Source of the DNA: Charina bottae
Taxonomy: Eukaryota > Chordata > Lepidosauria > Squamata > Charinaidae
DNA: 64,000 nt
NCBI GenBank assembly: GCA_023362775.1
Contig: JALMGJ010000001.1
Span: 65,854,001-65,918,000 of the forward strand
Direction: 5' to 3'
Positions 35,011 through 44,999 of the stretch are shown piece by piece (the stretch's first letter is position 1; every line of letters starts with the position of its first letter). The notes under the pieces were generated by a model. That model was not told where the DNA came from. It searched no databases and saw only the letters and a program-made list of their open reading frames with translations. Both the position numbers and the translations under genes were made by a program.

Positions 35011-35941
35011 TAGTCAGGGAGAGGTACCAACACTCACCAGCAGTCACTCCTACCCCACCTGGCTCTCACCCAGGGGGGTACTCTTACATACCCATACAAT
35101 CTTGGCTCCCCCCTCCTCGTCTCTCACCCGGGGGGGTCCACATTCATACCAAGGGACCCCTACGAACCCTCTGCCGCCTTAGCTTGAATGGGACGACATC
35201 CAGAACTTTTTGGGGGTTAGTCCGTGTTCTTCTTACGCCCTGGTCTCCTGGGCTATCCGTCCAGCCTCCGTGCCTTCCAGGGCTGCAGGGTTCGCCACCA
35301 ACTCCAGTCCGCTCCAACATCGGAAGCCTCCGAACCCCCTCTAGAAGTCGGCCCAGGAAAAAAAAGTCCAGGACTCCGCTGCCACAACCGGGCTCCCCTC
35401 TGTGCCGTGCCGGCTCTGCTAGGCCCCCACCAACTCCACCGGCCTAGCTCAGACTCTGATGGTCTCCAGCCTCCAGCAATCGAAATCAGAGAGGCCTCCG
35501 GCAGCCTCCAGCAGCCCTCGGTAGTCTCCGGCCCCGCAAGCTCCGCCGGCCCCAGCTCGAAGACCAACAGCCAATAACCTCCAGCCTCCAGCTGCCACCG
35601 GCAGCCTCCCGCAGTCTCCAGCCTTCAGTGGGCACCAGGCACCAGGCCCTCGCCAGCTCCACCGGCCCAGCTCGAACCCCGACAGTCTCTGCGGCCTCCG
35701 GCTTCCAATGGACCTCGGCAGCCTACAGTGTCTCCAGCTGCTCACTGGACTCTTTTCTTCACACCGTTCCACGGAGGCTCCGACCCAGACACAAGGGCTC
35801 GCCCCAGCACTCCCCCCAGAGAAAGCCACTCACCCCACCGGCAACACCACCTCACCAAACCCCCAAAGGTGAATTTTCGGGGTTTTTTTCACAGGGTTTC
35901 TGTGGCTTTCTCCCGGAGCGGTAATCGGCCGCGTTGACTTG

Positions 35942-35957
35942 CGACCGCCATCTTGGA
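35942..35957 (-). promoter_or_regulatory. YY1-like site at the L2 5' end
   Basis: Minus strand CCAAGATGGCGGTCGC closely matches the YY1 core AAGATGGCGGC and lies within a few bases of the element's start. In human L1 a YY1 site at the same position directs accurate transcription start. A similar role here is an inference. Confidence 0.5.
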
Positions 35958-35958
35958 A

Positions 35959-37182
35959 AGGTATATATTGGATTGGGAATTAAACTAAGGTAGATGACTT
36001 GAGTGCTGGTGGTAGAAAATAAAAAGCAAATACAGCATGGAGAACCTATGGTGTAGAAGTGAGGGAAGAGAAAAACATTTGGTTTCTCTGCAGCCATTGT
36101 GTCTGCAAACAATTAAACAGTATGAGGGGGATTCTGAGTGGCCTGGGACCTGACGATGCCCTGAAGGTTGTGGAATTCATGGAGGGGGTCTGCATTGGGG
36201 GTGCGGGGGGATTCGGCCCTGCAGGGGGGTGCAGAATCAATGGGGGGGCGCGCAGAATCCATGTTTGCCCTGGGTGAAACAGACCCTAGTTGCGGGCCTG
36301 GAGTGGTATGCCTTCTGTTAAAGAAACCGTATTTGAAACCCTTCCTTTTCAATAGCTATAGGATGATTTCCAATTTCCAATTCTTGGCTACAGTGGTTAA
36401 GCAAGTGGTTATAAATTCAGTTACCACCAATTGAGTCTTGCCCTATTGATCTTTCTTTGTCCCTGTGTCCATTGGTTATTCTTTGGTCCTGTTTCCTGTC
36501 TTGATTTCAATATTGCTTTATGCCTTTCTCCTGTCCTGATTCCCTACTGCAATTCCTGTCCACTCTGCTCCATAACATTGTGAAAAAAGACTATGTAGTC
36601 TCGATTGGAGCGGGGATGTGTTGCCATGATTGCAACAGGTGAAGTTTAAAATATCCCTGGCCATGATCCCAAATTTGCAAGAACTTCCCCAAAATTGCTA
36701 TTTGCAGGTAAAAAGAGAACATGGATGTCAAGAAGAAAGCAGGATGGAACCACTTGAGAATTGGTCAGTCATTTTGTTGCTTCGATGAAAAAAAATGGCA
36801 CTTTTCCCCATACCACTGACAAAATAAAATAAAATATAAAATAAAATAAAAGGCATGACAGCCAAAACCTAAGTCCATCACGGCAATATGGCAATATTTT
36901 CTATTGTTCCTGAAAGCAATGGCCTAGCTGGGGGCAGAAGGCAGGTACGATGGAACACACAATTTTGTGTATGCACAACACACATTGCATCCATCAGTAT
37001 TTGCCATCAGTATTTGCCATTGCACTTCATGGTTGAATCAGGTTTGCTTTCAGTCAGTTTATGTTCCTAAACTAAGAGTGATATGGTTTCATATTACTTT
37101 ACTTCCTTTTCATCCAACTTGGTATTTCCCCATCAGAGTGAATAACAGATACTATAATAAAAATGTAACTTAAATATTAAAT
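35959..37182. other. no gene seen
   Basis: Non-coding. A G-rich block at 36180-36260 gives overlapping ORFs on both strands but no motif. A short (AAAAT)n run lies at 36.82-36.85 kb. Confidence 0.4.
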
Positions 37183-37310
37183 GGTTGTTGTGGGTTTTCC
37201 GGGCTGTGTGGCCGTGTCCTGGCAGTTTTGGTTCCTAACGTTTCGCCAGTAGCTGTGGCTGGCATCTTCAGAGGACAGGAGCACAGCTAGAAGATTCTCT
37301 CTGTGCCCAC
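37183..37310 (-). mobile_element. PLE terminal-repeat fragment (second PLE family)
   Basis: The minus strand ends in ...GCCAGGACACGGCCACACAG then CCCGGAAAACCCACAACAAC, the typical 3' end of a widespread squamate PLE. Upstream it has the hammerhead-like motif described separately. Only the terminal segment is present; the remaining bases up to about 37310 are probably the same element. Confidence 0.7.
37226..37282 (-). ncRNA. hammerhead-ribozyme-like motif (second PLE family)
   Basis: Minus strand: stem I 5' arm TCCT, CTGAAGA (37271-37265), stem II GCCAG/CTGGC closed by a 9-base loop, GAAA, ACGT, the H17 position U, then AGGA, which pairs with TCCT. Further out CAGGA and TCCTG can extend stem I. 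One extra U lies between CTGAAGA and stem II. Confidence 0.65.
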
Positions 37311-37464
37311 GTCTTGGGCCAATGTGCTACAATGAATAAGATAGGTATTGGAGATCAAGCGTCAACTGCCTCACCAGCCATATACTTCATTACATAGTCT
37401 TGTAGCGTTTTCCACTGAGCAGATTTGATTTCAGTGAAGTGGGACTAACTGCTAAATGCTATAT

Positions 37465-37572
37465 CATAATGTGCCAGAAGTGGCGTACCGGATGATGACA
37501 AGGTATGACTCGGAGTCATGTGCCGAGTAGATGGCGATATAAATTGGTTAAATAAATAAATAAATAGATAAA
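37465..37572 (+). mobile_element. LINE 3' end, L2-like (tentative)
   Basis: GTGCCGAGTAGATGGCGATA followed by TAAATTGGTT and an AAAT run has the shape of an L2-type terminus. Confidence 0.4.
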
Positions 37573-38825
37573 ATGTCCAATTAACTCTAAAATAAATTAG
37601 GTTGAAAGAGAGTATCTGTGATAGGCAGGTCACTCTCCACTCCAGATGAATCGAGCAGGAATGTGTCCCTTTTTAGGAAGTGTTACTATGGCTACAAGAT
37701 ACTCAATCCCAGTACTATGAATGCTGCCTCCTTTGGAGCTAAGAAATTGATTTTCCACTTGCCACTCTTCCTTCCACAATAATTCTCAGATTTCTGACTA
37801 AGTCCCCACATTCAAGCCTCACAGAACACAATCTATTTGATAAATGTTATTCCTAAAGGAAGTGGCTTATACACATGACATGGATTTCTTCATGGGTCCC
37901 TAGTTAGATGCTTAGATGGAAGTTCTGTCATAATAATTCTTCTTTGGGGACAAACTTTTGAAACTGAAGATTGGTATAATCCTTTTGGTATCCTCTTAAG
38001 GAGATGCCTGCTCAAGTGCAGATTGTTAAACAGGACCTTGTTTACCAGCATTTTAATCTGCTGAAAAAATCAGGACAGGTTCAGGAAGGCTGAATGAAGA
38101 AACAACTGTGGTCTTTAATGACTTTTGAGGAATATGTAATTGACTTCCATGAAGTGGTAAAATATTATTAAAGGCAGTTGACAATGTGCTACCTATCTTT
38201 CAGAACATCAAGTGTTTTCGCTGTGCAATCTCCCTTACAGTGATGAATCACTTGATCTGTCATTCTGGGCTGGTTGGCTTCAGATTCTTACATAGTACAG
38301 ACAGACGAGGCATGTAATTTCATTCCTGCTTAAGTTGTTCACTTTTTCTTGGTCTGTTGGCAAAAGCCCTCTGGTGCCAGGACTCACATTTCAGCTGTTG
38401 CCTATTTATCTTACTCTAGTGCAAATAGTTTATCATCCTTTCATATATATTTTTTCAGAACTAGACTGAAATACAGACAACTTGTGTAAGTGGGAAAAAG
38501 AACTGAACAATCCTACAGGAGCTCATTTCTGATACACTGAATGGAGCCTGTGTGTGAAAGGGCCTCATGATTTTTCTTGGGTGATAGAAAAATTTGCTTC
38601 AGTGTCCTCTGGGGGGGAAACAGAAGAACGGCTCTTGCCCAGGTGCTGAAGTATCAGAAGACAACTTGAGGCACTCCAGGCTTGTCATCTGCATGGTTAG
38701 TCTTCTCTGTAGATGATAAGCTAAATTTTTTCTCAAGCAGGCTTGATACCTGGTAACTACATGCCCCTCATCTGAGGTGCTTTTTCAACTACCCAATTTA
38801 GTCTGTCACTTTGGGATTTTGCTTT
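37573..38825. other. no gene seen
   Basis: 1.25 kb of non-coding DNA without recognised repeats. Confidence 0.4.
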
Positions 38826-38906
38826 TGTGGTCCAAGTACTACCAGATCTGACCCTGTTTAGCTTTCTTGACAGCAGTTAAGGTTGGCTAGGTGCTGCAAG
38901 CTGTTG
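38826..38906 (-). mobile_element. 5S-rRNA-like SINE fragment
   Basis: Read on the minus strand, AAGCTAAACAGGGTCAGATC and TGGTAGTACTTGGA follow the middle and 3' part of vertebrate 5S rRNA (AAGCTAAGCAGGGTCGGGCC then TGGTTAGTACTTGGA). The sequence is too diverged for a functional 5S gene. The promoter-containing middle of 5S is used by SINE3-type elements, which fits best. Confidence 0.6.
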
Positions 38907-39194
38907 TGATCTGAAGGTGATATGGATGTTAGTGTTCATATTTATAAACACTTCCTGGTAAGCAATATTGGGAACACTTTAAACCATAGGCAAGATCAGT
39001 CAGATTTGTGCTGCACTTGATATTACTTTGAATAATGCTATAACTAGAGTGCCTAGAGTCCGGTTAATAGTTTCTCTCCTAAGTAAGTAGATAGTTTTGG
39101 GGATCAATTTGTGCCACTGTTAAAACATTGGATCCTTCCCTAGTTTGGCTTAGAAAAATAAAGATTTTTTTTCAAGTTGAGCACAAATTTACCT

Positions 39195-39385
39195 GGTGAT
39201 TTATATGGACATGCCCATGCAGTTTTCTTGGTGTGACAGAGAAGTGATTTGCCACTGCCTCTTCCAGGATGTTTTTTCAACTTCTCAGTCTTTCATGCAA
39301 CCTTGGAATTTCAAGGTTATACTCAGGTCCAACTCTGCTTAACTTTCTAGATCAGCTAATGTCAGCTAGGTACTGCAACCGGCTA
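39195..39385 (-). mobile_element. 5S-rRNA-like SINE with Sauria-like body
   Basis: On the minus strand a decayed 5S-like head ('aagttaagcagagttggacctgag') precedes a body whose plus-strand wording 'gcagttttcttgg...gtgatttgccactgcctcttcc' matches the body of the tRNA SINE at 9.3 kb. The two SINE classes thus seem to share a body but have different heads. Strongly diverged. Confidence 0.45.
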
Positions 39386-39885
39386 AGCTAACTAAAGATA
39401 CTGTCCTGCTGTATCATTAATACTTTTTCATTCTTCCAGGTGTCCTGCCAGTTTAAAGGGAGTCCTGGCAAGGCTCTTGTTTAAGAAACCAGCTTTGGTT
39501 CTGAATGATTTTAGCAACTATTGTCTGGGGTCCAATATTCCATATTTAGTTAAAAAAAAGGCAGTGGTGCTGCTGTTCTATGAGGTCTTAGATGAACTAC
39601 TGTAGATCTTTTGATTTTGATCCTTTTGGACTGAGTTTAGGTTAAGATTTAGCATGGAGGTAGCCTTCATTGCCCTGATGGATGATCTATACTGGTGAAT
39701 AGACTGGGGAAGTGCAAACTTATTGATACTTCTGAATTTTTAGTGGATTTTGATATTATGTATCACCACTGGAATGTTTGGGCATTCTTATTTATGTTCC
39801 TCTTACTCTGGACAGAACCAGAAACTGCTGCTGCAACTCTTCTGCTTGACCACCTGAGAATTATCCTGCAAAAAAAAAAGTAGCA
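39386..39885. other. no gene seen
   Basis: Non-coding spacer ending in a short A-run at 39.87 kb that precedes the third PLE. Confidence 0.35.
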
Positions 39886-40335
39886 TTGAAAACTACAGGA
39901 CTTACTACAGAAACCCAAGAGAATGTAAGACAGATAATCATACCACAAACCAGAAGGACATGGAAACAGAACCAACTGAAAGCAGAGGACAGAGCAGCCC
40001 TCAAAAACCTAAAGATGGACCAAACTATTATCATCCACCCAGCAGACAAAGGCCACACCACCGTCATTATGGACAGATCGCAATATATACAAAAAGCCAA
40101 AGACTTACTTGAGGACAAAAAAACCTACACCCCAGTAAACACCAATCCCATACAGAAACTGAACAACCAGGTCAAAAGAATCCTCAACAACCTAACCAAG
40201 AAAGGTCAAATCACAAAAGAAGAACAGAGGCAGATGAAAAGCAGTGGACCCATCATCCCACGCTTCTATGGACGCCCCAAAATACACAAGCCTGACATAC
40301 CGCTCTGTCCAATTGTATTGTTACCAGGGACCCCC
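39886..40335 (+). pseudogene. PLE 3 reverse transcriptase, N-terminal segment
   Basis: About 150 codons: a basic N-terminal region, MDQTIIIHPADKGHTTVIMD, a helical linker and IPRFYGRPKIHKPDIPLCPIV. It stops being PLE at the LTR insertion between the codons for the P-G-T-P stretch and the T-Y-N-I-A-K stretch. The frame is open up to that point. Confidence 0.85.
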
Positions 40336-40667
40336 TGTGAGGTTTGTGCCACTTACCTGGCTGCCGGCCGACATGCCAGACTCCGAGGCAGAGGAGGAGC
40401 CAGCCTCCGGTAGCAACAGGCTTGGCGCGAAACCGACTGGAGACCTGGAAACGCTGATTGGCAGAGGCTCGGAAAGAAAGACGCCTCCACCAATCAGCGT
40501 GTGTGAGGTTTCGGCCACTTACCTGGATGCTGGCCGACATGCTGGACTCGGAGGAGGAGGAAGAGCCAATCACAGGAAGCAGCAGCTTTGGCGCGAAACC
40601 GACCAGAGACCCGGAAACGCTGATTGGCAGGGGCTCGGAAAGAAATACGCCTCCACCAATCAGCGCA
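40336..40667. repeat. 166-bp tandem repeat in LTR U3
   Basis: Two direct copies start TGTGAGGTTT at 40336 and 40502 and end in CACCAATCAGCG. Each has inverted CCAAT boxes (CTGATTGGC and CCAATCAGC), the usual look of duplicated LTR enhancers. Confidence 0.85.
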
Positions 40668-40869
40668 CGCCAAAGGAGAGCAGAAAGGCAGGCCGAGCAA
40701 TGTGAAGCCCGATTGGCCCCTGCTCTTCCAAGGCGCAAAAAATGAAATAAAAGGCCGGCGCAACTTACCTCAGCTGCCGGAGACAACCGTTCTATCAGCT
40801 ACACGCCGAAGCCTCTAGACTCCGCGCCGGACCCTGCTCCCGAGCCTTGCCTTGCTGCCACCCCGAACC

Positions 40870-41666
40870 TCGCTCTAGAGCCCTGCCTTGCTGCCGCCCC
40901 GGACCTCGTCAACGAGCCCAGCCCTGGTGCCGCGCCGGACCCTGATTCCGCGCCTTGCCCCGCCGCCGCGCCAAGCCTTGTATCCCAGCCTTACCTTGCT
41001 GCCGTGCCGAGCCTTGTGCCCGAACCTCCTCCGGTCGCCGCGCCTCCGTCCTTGTTCCCTGCGGAAGAAGCCAGCATCGGGGTAAGCACCGCCACCTTGC
41101 CTGCTCCTCCCCCGACTACCCGAACCACCGATCCTCCGTTGCTCTCCGCTCCGGAGCCTACCGACGCTGGCCACCAGTGGGCTGCCTTTGTCGGTCCCCG
41201 GTCTACCCAGATGGCTACCAGCCCAGATCAGCACCCAAGCCCCGCTGACACCAGTCACCAGTGGGCTGCCTTTGTTGGGCCCCGGTCTACCCACACGGAT
41301 ACCAGCCCAGATCAGCAGCCAAGCCAAGCCGACGCCTGTCACCAGTGGGTTGCCTTTATCGGGCCCCGGTCTACCCAGACTTCCACCAGCCCAGATCAGC
41401 ACCCAAGCCCAGCCGACGCCGGTCACCAGTGGGTTGCCTTTGTTGGGCCCCGGTCTACCTCCAGCCCCGATAGCCAAGCTAACTCCACGCCCGTGGTCAC
41501 CTTGCCTGTTACCTCCGGTTCGCCACCGGCTGTAGCATCTTCCACAATGCCTGCACCCTCTCTGGTCCTTCCTGTCGGGCCGGGAGTATCCAAGGGACTC
41601 GTTGCTATCCAGCCTGTAGAAGAAGAGGAGGACTGTGTAAACTGGGTGGTTTGTGTATCTGTGTAA
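40870..41666 (+). other. open reading segment with a 26-residue protein repeat inside the LTR
   Basis: A Pro/Ala-rich open frame (open from 41004) contains four copies of a unit near HQWAAFVGPRSTQ, each followed by a D-Q-P-S-rich linker, and ends GLVAIQPVEEEEDCVNWVVC just before AATAAA. The truncated second LTR keeps the same C terminus in frame (GLVAIQPTEEKKDCINWAKC) although its upstream part is degraded. Conservation of the reading frame between copies suggests coding, but the family and function are unknown. Confidence 0.4.
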
Positions 41667-42522
41667 ATAAAGTTATTTCAGTAACGTTTCCGTGTCAGTC
41701 TTAGTCGGAACAGGACAGCGTGCGCCAAAGGAGAGCAGAAAGGCGGGCCGAGCAACGTGTAGCCTGATTGGCCCCTGCTCTCCAAAGGCCAGCACGACTT
41801 ACCTCAGTTGCCGGAGACAACCGATCCGACACGCGACCTGGACCCTTGCCTGAGACCGCTCCTTCCGCCACGCGAACTAACTGAGCCGAACCTAGCCTTC
41901 CAGCAACCAGCCCGATAGCCGCTGAGAAACCCGAACCCAAAGAAGGTTCCACCTACCTGTCGTCGCCGAGCACCGAGCCGCCTCTTGCCGCCGCGCCTTC
42001 GTCTGGCGAGCCCACGGATCCCGGATGTCAATTGGAGCGTTCCTGGTTTCCTATGGAAGAAGCCTCTACCGGGGTAAGCGCTGCTGCCTTGCCTGCTCCC
42101 TTCCCGACTGCCTGAGCCACAGAGTCTCTGTTGATACCCGAACCTGAGACAACCAACGCCAGTCAGCAGTGGGCTGCTTTTGTTGGGCCCCGGTCTACCC
42201 ATAACCCAACCAGCCAAGATCCTCAGCGGATTCAACCGACGCTGGCACTAGTGGGCTGCTTTTGTTGGGCCCCAGTCTATGTCAAGTCCCACAAGCCAAG
42301 CTATCCCCTCGCTCGCTGTTACCTTGACTACCACCTCCGGAGCGACCATAGAGTCTGCAACCCCTCTGGTTCTTCCTTTCAGGCCTGAAGAGTCAACCGG
42401 TCTTGTTGCAATCCAGCCTACAGAAGAAAAAAAAGACTGTATAAACTGGGCCAAGTGTGTATCTGTGTAAATAAAGTTAGTTTCAGTAATGCTTCCGTGT
42501 CAGTCTTAGTTGGAACAGGACA

Positions 42523-43689
42523 CCCCCACATACAACATAGCTAAAGAATTTACAAGAAAACATGGGCATCTCACAGAGGAGAGTGAATACTCTTATCAAC
42601 TCTCCACTACAGTGCCTCCAGAAAATCAAAGACCTAAAAATAGATGAAGATGAAATTATGGTGTCATTTGATGTCACTGCACTTTTTACATCCATAGACC
42701 CAGCACTAGTGATTGAATCCATGGCAGCAGTTCTACGCAACACACTTGACCTAACCAGATACACCAAGATCAAAATACCCAGAATCATGGACCTCATCAA
42801 CCTCTGCCTCACCACCTACTTTCAGTTTGATGGACAAATATACCAACAAATCCAAAGAACACCTATGGGATCACCACTCTCAGGACTCATAGCAGAGATT
42901 GTAATGCAACATCTAGAAAGGATAGCACTCCCATGCATACAACCCAAAGTATGGATCCGGTATGCAGATGACACCTTCATCATAATAAAAAAGGATCAAC
43001 TGGAAAAAACACATGAAACCCTCAACAACATCTTCAAAGGAATAAAATTCACAAGGGAAGAAGAAAACAACAACACACTACCCTTCTTGGACATCCTCAT
43101 CAGTAGAGGAAATGATGGTATTCTGGAAACACAAGTCTACCGGAAATCTACCCACACTAAACAAGTACTCCACTACCAAAGCAATAACCCAACCTCCCAC
43201 AAGAGGAGCTGTGTAAGAACACTATTCAGACGAGCACAAACGCACTGCAGCAACCCAGAACACCAGAAAAAGGAAACAGACCACTTATATAGCATCTTCC
43301 AGCAAAATAGATACCCATGCAACTTTATCAAAAAGTGCCTGACCACTCAACCCACCACAGCAAAACCAACAGAAGCTATGAAAAGGATTACACTGCCATA
43401 CATCAGAAACATCTCAGAAACTACTAATAGACTGTTACAACCACATGGCATCACCATAGCACATAAACCAACCAAAACTGTTCAGAACATCGTAAGTAAA
43501 CCAAAAGACCCAGTAGCCCAAGAAGAAAAAACAGGAGTTATCTACAACGTACAGTGTAAGGACTGTAACAGCCACTATGTAGGACAGACTGGCAGAAGAC
43601 TAGCAGAACGCATCCACGAACACCAGCTAGCAGTCAGAAGACACAATGAAAACTCCCTAATCTCACAACACATGGACAGACTCTATTAA
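42523..43689 (+). pseudogene. PLE 3 reverse transcriptase palm and GIY-YIG segment
   Basis: After the right CCCCC the PLE resumes with TYNIAKEFTRK (a short out-of-frame stretch follows), then IKDLKIDEDEIMVSFDVTAL, RTPMGSPLSGLIAEIVMQHL, the catalytic WIRYADDTFIII (YADD), LPFLDILIS and YRKSTHTKQ. The GIY-YIG domain begins GVIYNVQCKDCNSHYVGQTG with RRLAERIHEH, and the sequence is lost after ISQHMD. A frameshift near 42560-42620 separates the first codons from the rest. Confidence 0.85.
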
Positions 43690-44116
43690 TGTATTATTCA
43701 AAGGGATAAAGTCACATGGCAAGAGGTACCTTCAGGGTAAAGGCTCCAACGGTTCAGGCTCCAACGGTTCTTGGAGAGAAGAGATACAAAAAGATACAAT
43801 GGTCCGGGTTTTGAATGTCAAGTGACCTAGATAGAAAATATAAAAGGGAGGCTCTCCTTGTTCCCTTCTTCTCCTTCTTCTTTTCTTAGCCTTTATATCT
43901 TTGTGATTTTTAGCTCTTGCCTGCCTGCCTGCTTAAGCTATTTGTAAACCAAGAGAGTGAACTCTTTCAGGGCTCTGGAATAAGAAAACCTTCTTTTATT
44001 CTGTTTTTGAATAAATGCAACTGTTTTGAATTTCTGCAATGCCTGGTGTCATCACTGGTGTCTAATGCCAACTGCTTCTGAACTCTGCACATGGTAAAGA
44101 ACACACATAACCAACA
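43690..44116 (+). repeat. copia 5' LTR
   Basis: Contains a TATA box (AATATAAAAG, 43838-43847) and a poly(A) signal AATAAA (44010-44015), with the end taken as CAACA just before the primer-binding site. The left edge TGTATTATTC is the first TG after the PLE but may not be the true LTR start. A perfect repeat GGCTCCAACGGTTC lies at 43743-43768. Confidence 0.55.
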
Positions 44117-44130
44117 GGTTATGGGCCCAG
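44117..44130 (+). promoter_or_regulatory. copia primer-binding site, complementary to initiator tRNA-Met anticodon arm
   Basis: GGTTATGGGCCCAG is the exact reverse complement of the anticodon arm sequence CTGGGCCCATAACC of vertebrate initiator tRNA-Met, not of the tRNA 3' end. Drosophila copia and yeast Ty5 use internal fragments of this tRNA in the same way. Confidence 0.75.
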
Positions 44131-44192
44131 GGAAAAAGGCAAGCTCAGTTTGAAAGGCAAATAAGAAAAGATTCTAAAACAAAGGAGACACC

Positions 44193-44962
44193 ATGGCTGC
44201 TGCTGCTGCAATTTTTCAAACTCCAGGCATGCTGCTGGAATGTTTGAATGACTTGAATTATTTGAATTGGGCTTTTAAGATGGAGATGTATCTTTGGAGG
44301 GAAGATCTCTGGACCCCCATAAGTGAGCCAATTCCTGTAAATCCTACTGCTGCTTGGCTGAGGCTGGATGAAAGAGCCAGAGCCTCCATTATTTTAGGAG
44401 TGGAGGACAGTCAACTCATAAATGTGTGTGGTTTGCACACTGCAAAAGAACTATGGGATGCTTTAAGAAATTTGTATGTGAAAGCAACGGCAGGAAATAA
44501 AGTTACCTTAACCAGGAGACTGTACAAGGCATTTTATCAGAGCAAGACAGTCTTCCTGAACATTTACATGCAATTCATCAGCTTTTTGTAGAATTGCAAG
44601 AGAGAGGAATGGACTGTACTCCTCTGACAAAGCCTACATAATTTTGTCTTCACTGAATTCATTGTGGGACACCTTGATCTGCACTTTGGAGGCAATGCCG
44701 GAGACAGATTTAACTCCTTCGTTTGTTTCTTCACAGCTGCTTGCTGAATGGGAAAAGAGGCAGGAGAATTCTGCAACCAGCTTTTCTGGAAAACAGCAGC
44801 GTGAGAAGGAGAGAGAACGGAAAGTCCGCGAGATGGAAGCCACAGTGTTGGCAAGCCAGAGGTGCTTCAATTGTGGATCTGCTGGACACTTGTGCAAGGA
44901 CTGTAATGTATTGTTCAGAAGGCAGAAGACAGGACAGAAGAAAGAGGCAACACACAAGAAAG
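44193..44962 (+). pseudogene. copia gag (capsid-nucleocapsid)
   Basis: The first frame (44193-44591) starts MAAAAAIFQTPGM, with LNYLNWAFKMEMYLW and KELWDALRNLY typical of copia Gag (UBN2/DUF4219-like). A frameshift near 44560-44640 moves to the second frame with an acidic linker, a long charged stretch and the zinc knuckle CFNCGSAGHLCKDC (CX2CX4HX4C, about 44862-44903). The length fits a small copia Gag, but the frameshift prevents a complete product. Confidence 0.8.
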
Positions 44963-44999
44963 TTCTTCAATCAACAACACACATTGCACAGGTTTTTGA

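Larger units (their letters stand above)
31566..35958 (-). mobile_element. near full-length L2-clade non-LTR retrotransposon
   Basis: From 5' to 3' on the minus strand: a GC-rich 5' UTR of about 0.95 kb starting with CCAAGATGGCGGTC, one long reading frame with endonuclease and reverse transcriptase (35010-31775), a short 3' UTR with GGGAGATGGGTGGGG, and an (AAAT)n tail (31574-31612). Its high GC content contrasts with the AT-rich surroundings. No target duplication was found. Other fragments in the window (10.5, 11.0, 13.4 kb) belong to the same clade, so it represents the intact form. Confidence 0.85.
40336..42522 (+). mobile_element. LTR element: one full LTR plus a truncated second LTR, no internal region
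   Basis: Begins TGTGAGG, ends GGAACAGGACA (TG...CA) and is flanked by CCCCC on both sides; taking it out leaves the PLE codons P-G-T-P-T-Y-N continuous. LTR 1 is 40336-41717 and the second, 5'-truncated copy is 41718-42522; both end in 'cgtgtcagtcttagt.ggaacaggaca' after AATAAA. U3 has two 166-bp tandem units with CCAAT boxes, and an AATAAAAGG TATA-like box lies at about 40745. No primer-binding site, gag or pol is present. The family (gypsy/ERV-like) is not determined. Confidence 0.65.

Noticed and set aside
35449..35829. 126-codon minus-strand ORF in the GC-rich L2 5' UTR
   Set aside because: Overlaps other open frames on both strands, is rich in Gly/Arg/Trp from GC-rich repeats and has no known ORF1 motif. 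GC-rich DNA gives long chance ORFs.
36113..36352. Pro-rich ORFs on both strands at a G-rich block
   Set aside because: Low-complexity G-runs produce open frames on both strands; no motif.
38826..38906. Functional 5S rRNA gene
   Set aside because: Many substitutions against vertebrate 5S, only part of the gene, no terminator; better as a SINE fragment.
40253..40786. 177-codon minus-strand ORF in the LTR
   Set aside because: It runs antisense over the 166-bp tandem units; its repeats mirror the DNA repeat and it has no motif.
40875..41477. 200-codon Gly/Arg-rich minus-strand ORF in the LTR
   Set aside because: Antisense shadow of the Pro/Ala-rich repeat segment.
44117..44130. tRNA gene (initiator Met)
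   Set aside because: Only 14 bases of the anticodon arm are matched, on the complementary strand and at the PBS position of a retrotransposon.
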